This document shows positions 23,489 through 31,697 of a DNA stretch of 64,000 bases, piece after piece. The position numbers and the translations under genes are program-made. Origin of the DNA: CADEDH01 sp039029735 (GTDB taxonomy: Bacteria; Actinomycetota; Acidimicrobiia; Acidimicrobiales; SZUA-35); contig JBCCFL010000036.1 of NCBI GenBank assembly GCA_039029735.1, forward strand, positions 3,101 through 67,100, given 5' to 3'. The notes under the pieces are model-generated. The model was not told where the DNA came from. It worked only from the letters and a program-made list of their open reading frames with translations, and made no database searches. How positions within the stretch are numbered: the first letter of the stretch is position 1; each line of letters begins with the position of its first letter.

Positions 23489-24020
23489 GAGCCGATGCTG
23501 GACTGGTTATGGCCATGTGGATCCAGGCCTCGCCGTCCTCGACCACCTCGGCCGTGCGGACGAATCCGACCTTCTCGTAGGTCCGCACGGCCCGGGGGTT
23601 CCTCGCCAACACCTCCAGCGTGATCCGTGCCAGGCCCAATTCGTCCAAGCCGTGCCTGACGATGAGCGCCGTGGCCTCGGTGCCCAGGCCGCGGCCGAAC
23701 CAGTCGGGGCCTCGCAATGAGATCCGGAACGAGCACGAGTTCGTCGACCGATCGTGGTCACTCAGCACGACCTCGCCGGCGAACTCGCCGGTGGCACGCT
23801 CCACGATGGCGAGGTCAACCCGGTCGGCGTGCTCGTCGCGGCTGAGGTACCACGCCGTGATCTGGTCGTAGCTGAACTCGTCGGTGGTGGCGGTGAGGTC
23901 GTTGCCGACGGGATCGGTGATCATCTCCCACGCCGTGGGCAGGTCGTCGGGCGTGAACGGGCGCAGCAGTACGAGCTGACCTTCGATGGTCGGGTTCGTC
24001 CATGCCTGGGGCTCAGTCAC
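23481..24020 (-). CDS. RimJ/RimL-type GNAT acetyltransferase
   Basis: A 179-residue GNAT of the RimJ/RimL subfamily: LVLLRPFTPDDLPTAWEMI at the N-terminus, the DRSTNSCSFRISLRGPDWFGRG core, GLGTEATALIVRHGLDELGL as the acetyl-CoA loop, and RNPRAVRTYEKVGFV at the end. Substrates of such singletons range from protein N-termini to small amines. The GTG start at 24020 lies 6 bases after a TAGGGT box. Confidence 0.85.
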   Translation of the reverse strand: MTEPQAWTNPTIEGQLVLLRPFTPDDLPTAWEMITDPVGNDLTATTDEFSYDQITAWYLSRDEHADRVDLAIVERATGEFAGEVVLSDHDRSTNSCSFRISLRGPDWFGRGLGTEATALIVRHGLDELGLARITLEVLARNPRAVRTYEKVGFVRTAEVVEDGEAWIHMAITSPASALT

Positions 24021-24026
24021 GAGGCG

Positions 24027-24032
24027 ACCCTA
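24027..24032 (-). promoter_or_regulatory. Putative -10 box of the RimJ/RimL-type gene
   Basis: TAGGGT on the minus strand, 6 bases before the GTG start; leaderless spacing. Confidence 0.45.
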
Positions 24033-24110
24033 ATCGGGGCGGCGTGACGGATCGCAGCGCCGCTCCGGTTCTCCGGGCGGTTGGCCCACGTTTCATACTG
24101 GCCCGTGCCG

Positions 24111-25238
24111 ATGCGAATGATCCGACGCCTCATCGCCGACCCCCGTGTACGCCGAACTGCGTCGGTGCTGGTGGCACTCGCGCTCGCGATCGCAGTGGTG
24201 CTGCAACGCAACACGGTGATCGAGGCCGCCGGGCAACTCGCCACCCTGTCGGCGGCCGTGATCGGCGCCTTGTTTGCGCTCGCAGTGCTCGACCGGATCC
24301 TTCGCGCCGAGCTGATGCGGTCGCTGCTGCCACCGCTGTCGCTGGCCAGGGCAGAACTCGTGAGTGACATCGGAGCGGCTGCAACGAAGGGTCTGCCGGC
24401 CGGCGGGCCGTTGGCGACGGTGCTCCGGTGGCAGATCGCCACCCAGGGCGGCGTTGGCCCAATCGGGTTCCTCACGATGCTGTTCGCCTCCGGTGTTGCC
24501 ACGGCGTTCGTCGGGTGGACGCTGCCGTTGGTGGCCACCGTCGTCGACACGCTCGGACGCCCTACCGATGCCGTCGACGTGTGGATCATCGCCGTTTCGT
24601 TGGTCGTGCTCGGAGGAGCGCTGGTGTTCTGGGCGGTGCTGCTGATGGCCGAGTGGCCTCAGCGTTGGCTCGTGGTGCAAAGCGGCTGGATCATCGATCG
24701 GCTCGCTGCCTTCGTGCCGGCGCTCGCCGACGCTGACGCCGCCACGGTCGTGGCACGCCTTCGGGGCGAGCTGCGCAGGATCGCAGCCCGACCATGGCCG
24801 CTGTTGGCTCGCACCACGGCCACCCACCTGAACGGCGCCCTCATCCTGTGGGTCGCGCTCCAAGGGCTCGGCGTCGGACCCGAGCTCGGGGTGACCGAGT
24901 TCGCCCGGGTGTTCTTCGTGGCCCACATCGTGGGTTCGTTCGCACCGACCCCCGGCGGCGTCGGCCTCATCGAGGTGGGTCTGTCGGCGGCACTCATCGC
25001 CGCTGGCGTGAACGACGCCAGCGCCGTGGCCGGCGTGGTGATCTACCGTACGGCCACGTTCGTGATGCCGATCCTCATCGGCACGGTGCTCTATGTGGTC
25101 TGGCGGCGATGGACGCCAGCGCCGCCGCCGAACGTGGCACCCGACCGGGATTCGGCACCACCCGCGGGCTCACTCGTCGCGGTGGCCGGTCACCCACGAC
25201 CAGTTGAACTGGAGCCGCACGATCCCCGTGGTCGGTGA
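24111..25238 (+). CDS. Lysylphosphatidylglycerol synthase TM-region / UPF0104-like membrane protein
   Basis: A roughly 375-residue protein with about eight membrane helices of the LPG_synthase_TM (YbhN/AglD) type. The signature is the near-C-terminal APTPGGVGLIEVGLSAALI, with FFVAHIVGSF just before it. It lacks the cytosolic aminoacyl-transferase domain of MprF, as most members do. Lipid flipping or glycan-lipid transfer is a family guess only. GTG at 24105 and ATG at 24111 are both possible starts. The last 23 codons read antisense through the 3' end of the methyltransferase remnant and look non-native. Confidence 0.75.
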   Translation: MRMIRRLIADPRVRRTASVLVALALAIAVVLQRNTVIEAAGQLATLSAAVIGALFALAVLDRILRAELMRSLLPPLSLARAELVSDIGAAATKGLPAGGPLATVLRWQIATQGGVGPIGFLTMLFASGVATAFVGWTLPLVATVVDTLGRPTDAVDVWIIAVSLVVLGGALVFWAVLLMAEWPQRWLVVQSGWIIDRLAAFVPALADADAATVVARLRGELRRIAARPWPLLARTTATHLNGALILWVALQGLGVGPELGVTEFARVFFVAHIVGSFAPTPGGVGLIEVGLSAALIAAGVNDASAVAGVVIYRTATFVMPILIGTVLYVVWRRWTPAPPPNVAPDRDSAPPAGSLVAVAGHPRPVELEPHDPRGR

Positions 25239-25496
25239 GGTGAACGGCGTCGCTGCCTCCTCGACCAGTGCGTGAACTGCGGTGGGGCCGGCGTTGTCGA
25301 TCGCTGGCCACCATGGCCCGGCCGACATGTATGCACGAGCGCACATCGCCACGTGGGCGAACTCGAATGGCCCGACCGTGAGCGCGTCGAGCACGTCACG
25401 AAAGACTGCTCGGTTGAAAGGCTCCATGAGAGTGGCCCAGTCCCGCGCACGGGCGCCCCACGCGCGTCCCGCCTCGTTCGCCTGGGTGTCAGCCAT
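25170..25496 (-). pseudogene. Class I SAM-methyltransferase lacking its SAM-binding core
   Basis: A 108-codon frame whose first 42 residues (GRAWGARARDWATLMEP, FNRAVFRDVLDALTVG) match the N-terminus of a common actinobacterial methyltransferase, and whose remainder (MSAGPWWPAIDNAGPTAVHAL, then IVRLQFNWSWVTGHR) matches the C-terminus of the same family. Normal members are near 270 residues; the middle part with the GxGxG Rossmann motif is missing, joined in frame at about residue 42. It is therefore an internally deleted, probably inactive gene. The -10-like box before the ATG is intact, so it may still be expressed. Its 3' end overlaps the convergent flippase-like gene by 69 bases. Confidence 0.7.
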
Positions 25497-25502
25497 CCAC
25501 CG

Positions 25503-25508
25503 ACCCTA
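25503..25508 (-). promoter_or_regulatory. Putative -10 box of the methyltransferase remnant
   Basis: TAGGGT on the minus strand, 6 bases before the ATG at 25496; the promoter seems to have survived the deletion of the gene core. Confidence 0.4.
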
Positions 25509-25520
25509 GTCCTGCCGCGG

Positions 25521-25955
25521 TCAGCGGCCGTGGTGGATGTACTCCTCCATGACCTGCGTCTGCGTCTCCAGCTCGACGAGGCGGCTCTTCACCACGTCGC
25601 CGATGCTGATGATCCCGGCGAGGCCGCCATCGACCTCAACCGGCAGATGACGGATCCTTCGGCTCGTCATCAGCGTCATCAGTTGCTCCACCCGGTCTGA
25701 CGGTGCGCACGTCACGACCTCGGCCGTCATGATGGTGTGCACCGCTTGGTCGAGTAGTACGCGTTCGGGATCACCGAGCGCTCGCACGATGTCACGCTCG
25801 GAGAGGATGCCGTCGATCGCGGAGCCGTCGCCGGTCACCACGAGCGCACCCACCCCCCGGTCGCGCAACACCTCGACTGCGTTCGCAACGGTGGCATCGG
25901 GGCGCACTGTGGCCACCCCGCTGCCCTTCTGGCGCAGAATCTCGGCAACTTGCAT
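25521..25955 (-). CDS. CBS-domain pair protein
   Basis: A 144-residue stand-alone pair of CBS domains (Bateman module). CBS1 includes VATVRPDATVANAVEVLRDRG and GILSERDIVRAL; CBS2 includes VVTCAPSDRVEQLMTLM, RRIRHLPVEVDGGLAG and IISIGDVVKSRL. The length and the C-terminal helix are those of the hypoxic-response/YrpF-type small CBS proteins, which bind adenyl nucleotides. The ATG at 25955 has a G-rich tract 8 bases upstream; the GTG at 25964 is an alternative. Confidence 0.88.
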   Translation of the reverse strand: MQVAEILRQKGSGVATVRPDATVANAVEVLRDRGVGALVVTGDGSAIDGILSERDIVRALGDPERVLLDQAVHTIMTAEVVTCAPSDRVEQLMTLMTSRRIRHLPVEVDGGLAGIISIGDVVKSRLVELETQTQVMEEYIHHGR

Positions 25956-26159
25956 TGTTGCCACCCCCTTGTGCGGATCCTGGTTCGCAGTGCCCCCGCA
26001 CTGCTCCAGGTGGCCTTCCAGCCTAGTCGCGGTTGTGCACGCCAGTCCCGGGTTGTTCAGGATCGCCTTGCCCGCGGTCCAGGAGGTCTCGGCCGGAGTT
26101 GGAGCAACCGGCTCCAGTCGGCGATCGACATGCGGGCGAGATCGTTCTCCAGCGTGGCT

Positions 26160-26885
26160 TCAGACAGCAACGGCATCGGGTGCCTCTCCCAGCGGGCCGG
26201 TTGTCGGTTCGGCGACTGCGGCGGAGGGGTGAAGGCGGGGGCGGTAGCCGTGGTGGAGTGCTGCGAGCGACGTGGCCGGCGTGAGCACGGCGACGACCGA
26301 GCCCGCATCGGGTGACGGCACTGGCTCCTGCCACCCGGCGAAGGAGAACCGCTGCAGCCCACCGTCGATTACGAGATGAGGTTTGTCGTCACCGCCGAGC
26401 ACCACGGCGCCGGTCGGTACCTCGCCGATCGGCATCGACAGCAGGATCCGATCCGCGTACCGCTCCAGAAACGGCCCCCGGCCCCGTCCGCGTCGATCGA
26501 GCCGATGGAGCCGCTCACGCTGGAGCGATCGGTTGAGCGTGGTCGCCTGCGGCGTCGAGCCGTCGAGCGAGTGGGGCGCGGAGGCCGCGACCGCGCTGCG
26601 ATAGGCCAGGTAGGCGTCGCGCCGGCACAGACCACAAGGGCGGTGACCAGCCGCCAGCGCGACGGCCTCGTCGAGGAAGAACACTGGGGTCCAGACGCTG
26701 GGCGCGTCGAGCTCGTGATGCCAGCCGCGATATTCCAGCAGGCAGATGATCCACAGCGACCCCCGGTGGTGGCGGGCGAGCTGGCGATCATCGTTCACGA
26801 GGCAGCCGCGATTTCCCGTGAACAGCCCCCGATCAGCGACGGCGTTGAGGTCACCCCACGGGTCGACCCGGTTCCTCCGTGGCAC
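26160..26885 (-). CDS. Conserved protein of unknown function with CxxC motif
   Basis: A 241-residue protein I know only as a conserved hypothetical of actinobacteria. It starts RRNRVDPWGDLNAVADRGLF, continues TGNRGCLVNDDRQLARHHRG and has a CGLCRRDAYLAYR motif near residue 87, so a metal- or DNA-related zinc-knuckle-like site is possible. The second half is basic (RERLHRLDRRGRGRGPFL) and then beta-rich. No signal or membrane segment. GTG start at 26885. No function is proposed. Confidence 0.7.
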   Translation of the reverse strand: MPRRNRVDPWGDLNAVADRGLFTGNRGCLVNDDRQLARHHRGSLWIICLLEYRGWHHELDAPSVWTPVFFLDEAVALAAGHRPCGLCRRDAYLAYRSAVAASAPHSLDGSTPQATTLNRSLQRERLHRLDRRGRGRGPFLERYADRILLSMPIGEVPTGAVVLGGDDKPHLVIDGGLQRFSFAGWQEPVPSPDAGSVVAVLTPATSLAALHHGYRPRLHPSAAVAEPTTGPLGEAPDAVAV

Positions 26886-26924
26886 CCCACCTGTGTAGCA
26901 CCTGGCCCGTAGGAGCTCCCGGCA

Positions 26925-27896
26925 CTATGAGTGGCAGTGGCTCAGCTCGGTGCCATCGGCGAACGTCATCGTGTGGCAGCCACCGTCGGCTTCGTCGTAG
27001 GCCGTGATGGCGCCGAGTTGTCGGGTGTCGAGCCCGCCTGCGTCCACCTCGGCGCCCTGGGTGCGGGGGCCCTCAGCGAACGTGCCAAGCATGCAGTCGG
27101 TCAGATACGGGTAGCTGTCCTGAAAGGCATGGTGGATCACCCCCGCCGGCGACACCCACCCCGAGCACCCGTCGTACTCGACCGACCCGGCGAGCGGCTC
27201 TGCGTAGATCGGCACCCCGTCGAGCATGTAGCCAACGATCGCGCCCGGCTCCATCTGGTCGATCAGGCAGGTGGGTTCAGCGTGGTAGTGGTAGTCGTCA
27301 CCGCGGCCGGTGTGGCCGCCACAGTCGTCCATCTCCCCGACGGCCACTGGATCACGCAGGCACTCTCCCTCGGCCACCCACGAGTCGGGGAGCTCGATGC
27401 ATGTGTCGCTTCCGGCTCGACCCGGGGCATGGGGGAAGAAGAATGGAACGCCGTTGGCGGTCACCCCGGCCACGTTCATCACCGAGTACGCCGGGTCGTC
27501 GGTGAGTTCGATCGCCGTTGGCACCACGAAGGCGTTGGCCCCGGTGTAGCCCTGTTCGGCTGGCCACTGGCCGTTCCAGGCGCCGGCGGCGATCCCAACC
27601 ATCAGCTCGTGCGAGGGCAGACCGGTGGACTCGATCACGATCGAGTCGTCGCCGCAGGTGACGAGGGCCGAATCCACACCGGTCATGCACGTGTCGGCAC
27701 CAGTGGCCGCTGCATCCGTGGTTGCCGACTCGGCGGCGATCGACCCGTCGCCATCCGACGCTGATGCCGCCGCGGCGTCATCGGTGCTCGGCTGGACCGG
27801 AGCGTCGGCGCTCTGGTTCGAGCCGGAACTGCACGCAGTGGCCACAACAATGGCGCACAGCACCACGATGAGGGCTGACGAACGGTGGTGACGCAT
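26925..27896 (-). CDS. YHYH-domain lipoprotein
   Basis: A 323-residue secreted lipoprotein. The signal peptide ends in a lipobox (VVATAC, Cys about residue 22), followed by a Ser/Ala/Asp-rich linker. The body carries the YHYH signature (GRGDDYHYHAEP) within a conserved DDCGGHTGRG segment, then GVPIYAEPLAG and a C-terminal TFADGTELSHCHS. The YHYH domain is widespread in marine bacteria and uncharacterised; the His/Asp/Cys clusters suggest metal binding (inference). The ATG follows CAGGAG. Confidence 0.85.
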   Translation of the reverse strand: MRHHRSSALIVVLCAIVVATACSSGSNQSADAPVQPSTDDAAAASASDGDGSIAAESATTDAAATGADTCMTGVDSALVTCGDDSIVIESTGLPSHELMVGIAAGAWNGQWPAEQGYTGANAFVVPTAIELTDDPAYSVMNVAGVTANGVPFFFPHAPGRAGSDTCIELPDSWVAEGECLRDPVAVGEMDDCGGHTGRGDDYHYHAEPTCLIDQMEPGAIVGYMLDGVPIYAEPLAGSVEYDGCSGWVSPAGVIHHAFQDSYPYLTDCMLGTFAEGPRTQGAEVDAGGLDTRQLGAITAYDEADGGCHTMTFADGTELSHCHS

Positions 27897-27986
27897 GGTT
27901 GGCTCCTGGCTGACGAGAATGCCGGCGGCGGCTACCCGTTGTTGTACCGGTGCGTTGTTAGGAGCCGATGAGCAGATCCGCTGCGG

Positions 27987-29357
27987 TCAGCGATAGGTCC
28001 AGTCGGGTTGCTTGCGCTCCTGGCGGTCGTCGAGCACGAACCGCCCGTCGACCAAGTCGATGATCTTGGTGATGGTGAGGCCCCGGGGGGTGCGAGTGGC
28101 CGTCGGCTCGTGTATCTCGGGAACGAGGCTGGCCACCAGCCTCTGCTCCTGTGACGGAAGGAAGCACCGGGAGCTGTCGGTCACCGTACGGAGCCGCGCC
28201 GCGAGTTCGGCCGCCTCGGTTGCGGCGGGGGGCCTGGTGGAGGTCTCCAACAGTTCGGTGATGCGACCGGTGCCGAGCTTGCAGGCCGGGCACTGGCCGC
28301 ACGACTCCACGTAGAGGAACCGGGACACGGCGCGGGCGAGTTCGGTGGGGTCGGTGGTGTCGTCGAAGACGATGAACCCGCCGGTGCCGAGACCGGCCCC
28401 AATCGCCTCCATTGCTTCGTAGGTGAGCGGCGTGCCGAGATGAGCTCCGTGGATCACCGGGCTCGACACCCCCGACAGCACGTAACGGATACTGCGCCCG
28501 GCTGGCATGCCACCGCCGAGTTGTGCGATCACGACCGCCAGCGGCGTGCCGAGTTCGAACTCGCCAACACCATGGCGCACCGTGTCCCCCGACACCGTGC
28601 AGATGATCGTGCCTGGTGACTCGGGCGTGCCGTGCTGGCGGTACCAGTCGACGCCCCGGCTCAGGATGAGGGGCACGGTTGACAACGTCTCCACGTTGTT
28701 CACCAGCGTGGGGTTCGAGCCTGAGCGGTCGTTGTCGGCCAGGTTCCGACCCGCCGACCAACCCAGCTGGGGGGAGGTGGTGAACAGGCCGTAGATGTAG
28801 GGCGGAAACAGCCGGGGGAGCGGATCCTCACCCTCGATCACTTCGAGCAGCGCCTTCTCCTCGCCGAACAGGTACTCGTCGGGGCCGAGCACCAACTCGA
28901 TCTGCACGTCGTCGGCAAGCCCGGCGGCGGCGAACTCCGAGGCGGCTGCCGTTACCGCAGCCGCTTCGGTTTCGAACGAACCCTTGAGGGCAATGAACGC
29001 CCGGCCGGCGCCGAGCGTTCGGGCCGCGATCACGAGGCCTTCGATGAGCAGGTACGGGTTGGTGCGCAGGAGCGTGCGATCCTTGAACGTGCCAGGTTCG
29101 CCCTCGGCGCCGTTGGCCACCACGAACCGCTCGCCGGCCTCGGGGCCGCCGGCCGCGATCGAACGCCACTTGACGCCGGCCGGGAAGCCGGCACCCCCTC
29201 GGCCCCGAAGGCCCGACGCGACGAGGGCATCGATCACGCCGCCCGGCCCGAGGGCCGTGGCCTGTTCGAGCCCGGCAAGTCCACCGGTGGCGCGGTAGGC
29301 GTCGAGCGAGGTCACGGGCCCGTCGGCGAGCAACATAGTGGCGATCTCCAGTCTCAT
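27987..29357 (-). CDS. NuoF-like NADH dehydrogenase flavoprotein subunit, orphan
   Basis: A 456-residue homologue of NuoF/HoxF. The NADH/FMN part has LRGRGGAGFPAGVKW and GEPGTFKDRTLL, then PDEYLFGEEKALLEVIEG and NNVETLSTVP. The SLBB region follows, and the 4Fe-4S ligands ESCGQCPACKLGTGRI plus a Cys in SSRCFLP are intact. Such subunits accept electrons from or deliver them to NAD(H). None of the usual partners (NuoE, NuoG, hydrogenase or formate dehydrogenase subunits) is nearby, so its complex is unknown. ATG at 29357 starts at the conserved region; a longer upstream reading is not supported. Confidence 0.85.
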   Translation of the reverse strand: MRLEIATMLLADGPVTSLDAYRATGGLAGLEQATALGPGGVIDALVASGLRGRGGAGFPAGVKWRSIAAGGPEAGERFVVANGAEGEPGTFKDRTLLRTNPYLLIEGLVIAARTLGAGRAFIALKGSFETEAAAVTAAASEFAAAGLADDVQIELVLGPDEYLFGEEKALLEVIEGEDPLPRLFPPYIYGLFTTSPQLGWSAGRNLADNDRSGSNPTLVNNVETLSTVPLILSRGVDWYRQHGTPESPGTIICTVSGDTVRHGVGEFELGTPLAVVIAQLGGGMPAGRSIRYVLSGVSSPVIHGAHLGTPLTYEAMEAIGAGLGTGGFIVFDDTTDPTELARAVSRFLYVESCGQCPACKLGTGRITELLETSTRPPAATEAAELAARLRTVTDSSRCFLPSQEQRLVASLVPEIHEPTATRTPRGLTITKIIDLVDGRFVLDDRQERKQPDWTYR

Positions 29358-29559
29358 GGTCGGTGGGGGAGGGCCACACACAGAACATGGCACCCGACCG
29401 GTACTGCTGCTGTGAGTATGGTCGATCCGGGCGGTCGGCGGTGGGCCGAGACCAGGGGCTTCGCACCAGGCAGATCGTGCCGACCTCCAAAGAGATCTCG
29501 ATTTGCGGGCTAGCCTGCGCCGAGCCGCCCACGAACGGTTTGCGACACCGGAGGGGATC

Positions 29560-30633
29560 ATGACGAACTCAGGGCCTGAAGCAGGTTGGTACCCGGATCC
29601 GACGGTGCCGGGCACCGAGCGCTGGTGGGATGGCTACGAGTGGAGCGATGCGGTTCGCGCTGTGCCTCCGCCCGAACCGGCGCCGCCAGCCCCCACTCCG
29701 CTGGCGCCGGCGGCGCCCCAGCCTGCTGGCATGTATGGCGCGCCCAACGCGCCCGGCGGCCCTGGTGTGCCGGCGGGCCCGGGCGCACCTCCGGGTGTTC
29801 CCGGTCCGCCGCCGGCACTGGGTGGCGCCGTTGGCGGCCCTCAGAAGTCGAGCGGGGGGTGCGGCACCGTGGCCATTCTGGTCGTGGTGATCGGCATCGT
29901 CGTGCTCGGCATCATCGGGCTCGCGTCGTTCCTGCTCCTGGCCCGGGCGGCCGAGGACGCCATCGATGAGGTGGAGACCGCCCTCGAGGAAGCCACGGAG
30001 GTGACGTCGGTCGGGAGTGAGCCTGACGAGCCCGACCAGGCCGCTGACATCGATGCCGACTCCGCTGGTGGCGACTCCGCGGCGGCTGAATCGGGCGATG
30101 TGTTGAGCTGCACGAGGGTCGATCCGGAGACCGTCGTGTTGGAGGTGGTGAACAGTTCGTCGGAGATCTCGAACTACGCCATCACCGTCGGCTATTTCGA
30201 CGACAGCGGCACCCGGCTCGCCGATGAGCCCAAGTTCGTCAACAACCTGCGGCCGGGGGAGCGTTCGATAGAGGAACACTTCAGCTTCGAGGAGCAGGGA
30301 ACGGTCTGCGAGGTGCTGAACGTCGATCGTTTCGACAGCCTGAGCCTGGCCGGCGACATCTCCGAGGTGAGCGAGTGCGTGATCGGCAGCGAACCCGACT
30401 TCGCCGGCGACTTCACCGGAACGCTCACCGCGATGAACGACACCGCTGACACGAGCGACTACGTGGTCGATGTCGCGTTCTTCGATGCCGACGGCATACG
30501 GCGGGGCACCGGGAGCTCGTTCATCGAGGCGGTGAGGCCCGGCGAGTCGGCCCCCGGTGACATCTTCAGCACGGTCGACTTCGCAGCGGGTTACACCTGC
30601 GAGGTGGTTGCAGTCAGCCGTACCGCCTCCTGA
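29560..30633 (+). CDS. DUF2510 membrane protein
   Basis: A 357-residue protein. Residues 6-35 are a DUF2510 module (AGWYPDPTVPGTERWWDGYEW), then a 60-residue Pro/Gly/Ala stretch, one membrane span (about 98-125, TVAILVVVIGIVVLGIIGLASFL), an acidic linker, and two repeated extracellular beta domains (each opening SCTRVDPETVVLEVVNSSSE or SECVIGSEPDFAGDFTGTLT style, with a FFD.DG and a GESAPGD/GERSIEE turn). The repeats resemble FxLYD/Ig-like export domains. The ATG is fixed by GGAGGGG. Role unknown; DUF2510 proteins are typical of actinobacterial membranes. Confidence 0.8.
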   Translation: MTNSGPEAGWYPDPTVPGTERWWDGYEWSDAVRAVPPPEPAPPAPTPLAPAAPQPAGMYGAPNAPGGPGVPAGPGAPPGVPGPPPALGGAVGGPQKSSGGCGTVAILVVVIGIVVLGIIGLASFLLLARAAEDAIDEVETALEEATEVTSVGSEPDEPDQAADIDADSAGGDSAAAESGDVLSCTRVDPETVVLEVVNSSSEISNYAITVGYFDDSGTRLADEPKFVNNLRPGERSIEEHFSFEEQGTVCEVLNVDRFDSLSLAGDISEVSECVIGSEPDFAGDFTGTLTAMNDTADTSDYVVDVAFFDADGIRRGTGSSFIEAVRPGESAPGDIFSTVDFAAGYTCEVVAVSRTAS

Positions 30634-30671
30634 ACTGGAGTCGGTCGCCCGCTGTGCCGGGGAGCCGCGCG

Positions 30672-31100
30672 CTACAAGCCGATCTCGGCGCCGCAGGCCT
30701 CTGCCGCCGCGTTCACGTTGGCCCAGAGTTCGGTGTTGTTGAGGCTCAGGTCGTCGGGCAACGTGCCGACGCTGGTGGCGAGTTCATCGTTCACGCAGCT
30801 GCGCTCGCCGTCTGACAACACAGCACCTGACAGTCCGAGGTCCCGGAGGATGGCGTCGATCATGTCGCCGTCTCCGCTGCCGGCGTCGGCGTCTTCCATT
30901 GCCTCGTCGTCGGCGTCGCTCTGGCCGTCGTCTGCAGCAGGCTCGGCCTCCGTCGGCTCGTCGGTCTCCGCATCTGCTGCGGATGTGGTCTCGGCCGCTC
31001 CATCGTCAGCGGACGTTGTCTCGGCGTCGTCGCCTCCGCATGCTGCGAGCACCAGGGCCAGTGCGCACGCCACGGATGCCGATCGAATGATCGTGCTCAT
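30672..31100 (-). CDS. Acidic secreted lipoprotein
   Basis: A 142-residue lipoprotein with signal peptide and lipobox VLAAC (Cys about residue 21), a 60-residue Asp/Glu/Ala/Thr linker, and a small C-terminal domain with LGLSGAVLSDGERSCVNDEL and two further cysteines near AAAEACGAEIGL. I do not recognise the family. The ATG at 31100 was chosen because the signal peptide begins there. Divergent from the GNAT gene. Confidence 0.7.
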   Translation of the reverse strand: MSTIIRSASVACALALVLAACGGDDAETTSADDGAAETTSAADAETDEPTEAEPAADDGQSDADDEAMEDADAGSGDGDMIDAILRDLGLSGAVLSDGERSCVNDELATSVGTLPDDLSLNNTELWANVNAAAEACGAEIGL

Positions 31101-31192
31101 GTTGGTTCCCCTCTGGTTGCGGCCCGCCCCGGTGGCCGTGGAGCACAGCCTAGGCACACGCGATGCAGCGGTGGGCCGCGGCGCACTTCACC

Positions 31193-31198
31193 TACCGT
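31193..31198 (+). promoter_or_regulatory. Putative -10 box of the GNAT gene at 31205
   Basis: TACCGT, 6 bases before the ATG; leaderless spacing decides this start over an upstream frame extension. Confidence 0.4.
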
Positions 31199-31204
31199 GG
31201 AACC

Positions 31205-31690
31205 ATGACCGACCTCGTCCATCTACGCGATGCGATGGCCGATGATGCCGAGCAGGTTGCCTCGATCTGGCACCGTGGATGGCAGGACGGGCATCTCGGG
31301 CACGTCAGCCAGCGGGTGGCCGATGAGCGCACGCTGGCGTCGTTCCGTCTCCGGGCCCCTACTCGCATCGGCGACACCCGGGTGGCTGAGCTCGATGGCG
31401 TGGTGGTCGGCTTCGTGATGGTGGCGGAGAACGAGGTGGAGCAGGTCTACCTGTTGGCCGAGCATCGAGGGGCGGGCCTGGCCGACCTGTTGATGGCCGA
31501 TGCCGAGGCCCGGATCGCCACCGCTGGCCACGAGCTGGCGTGGCTCGCAGTCGTGGCCGGAAACGCCCGAGCTCGACGGTTCTACGAACGTCGAGGGTGG
31601 GTGGACGGCGGCCTCGTGGTGTACGAGGCCGCAACAATCGACGGGACGATCGTGGTCCCCTCGCACCGCTACGAGAAGGTGCTCGTCTGA
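31205..31690 (+). CDS. GNAT-family N-acetyltransferase
   Basis: A 161-residue acetyltransferase: LRDAMADDAEQVASIWHRGW opens the fold, VEQVYLLAEHRGAGLADLLM is the acetyl-CoA loop and NARARRFYERRGWV closes it. The acceptor is unknown. It stands alone with its own promoter, convergent with the next gene (7-base gap). Confidence 0.85.
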   Translation: MTDLVHLRDAMADDAEQVASIWHRGWQDGHLGHVSQRVADERTLASFRLRAPTRIGDTRVAELDGVVVGFVMVAENEVEQVYLLAEHRGAGLADLLMADAEARIATAGHELAWLAVVAGNARARRFYERRGWVDGGLVVYEAATIDGTIVVPSHRYEKVLV

Positions 31691-31697
31691 GCCGCCG

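Noticed and set aside
26057..26184. A 39-codon frame (MPLLSEATLENDLARMSIADW..) overlapping the end of the CxxC protein gene
   Set aside because: The first half looks protein-like but the end turns into low-quality codons and there is no ribosome site; it may be chance or a decayed C-terminus, so it is not called.
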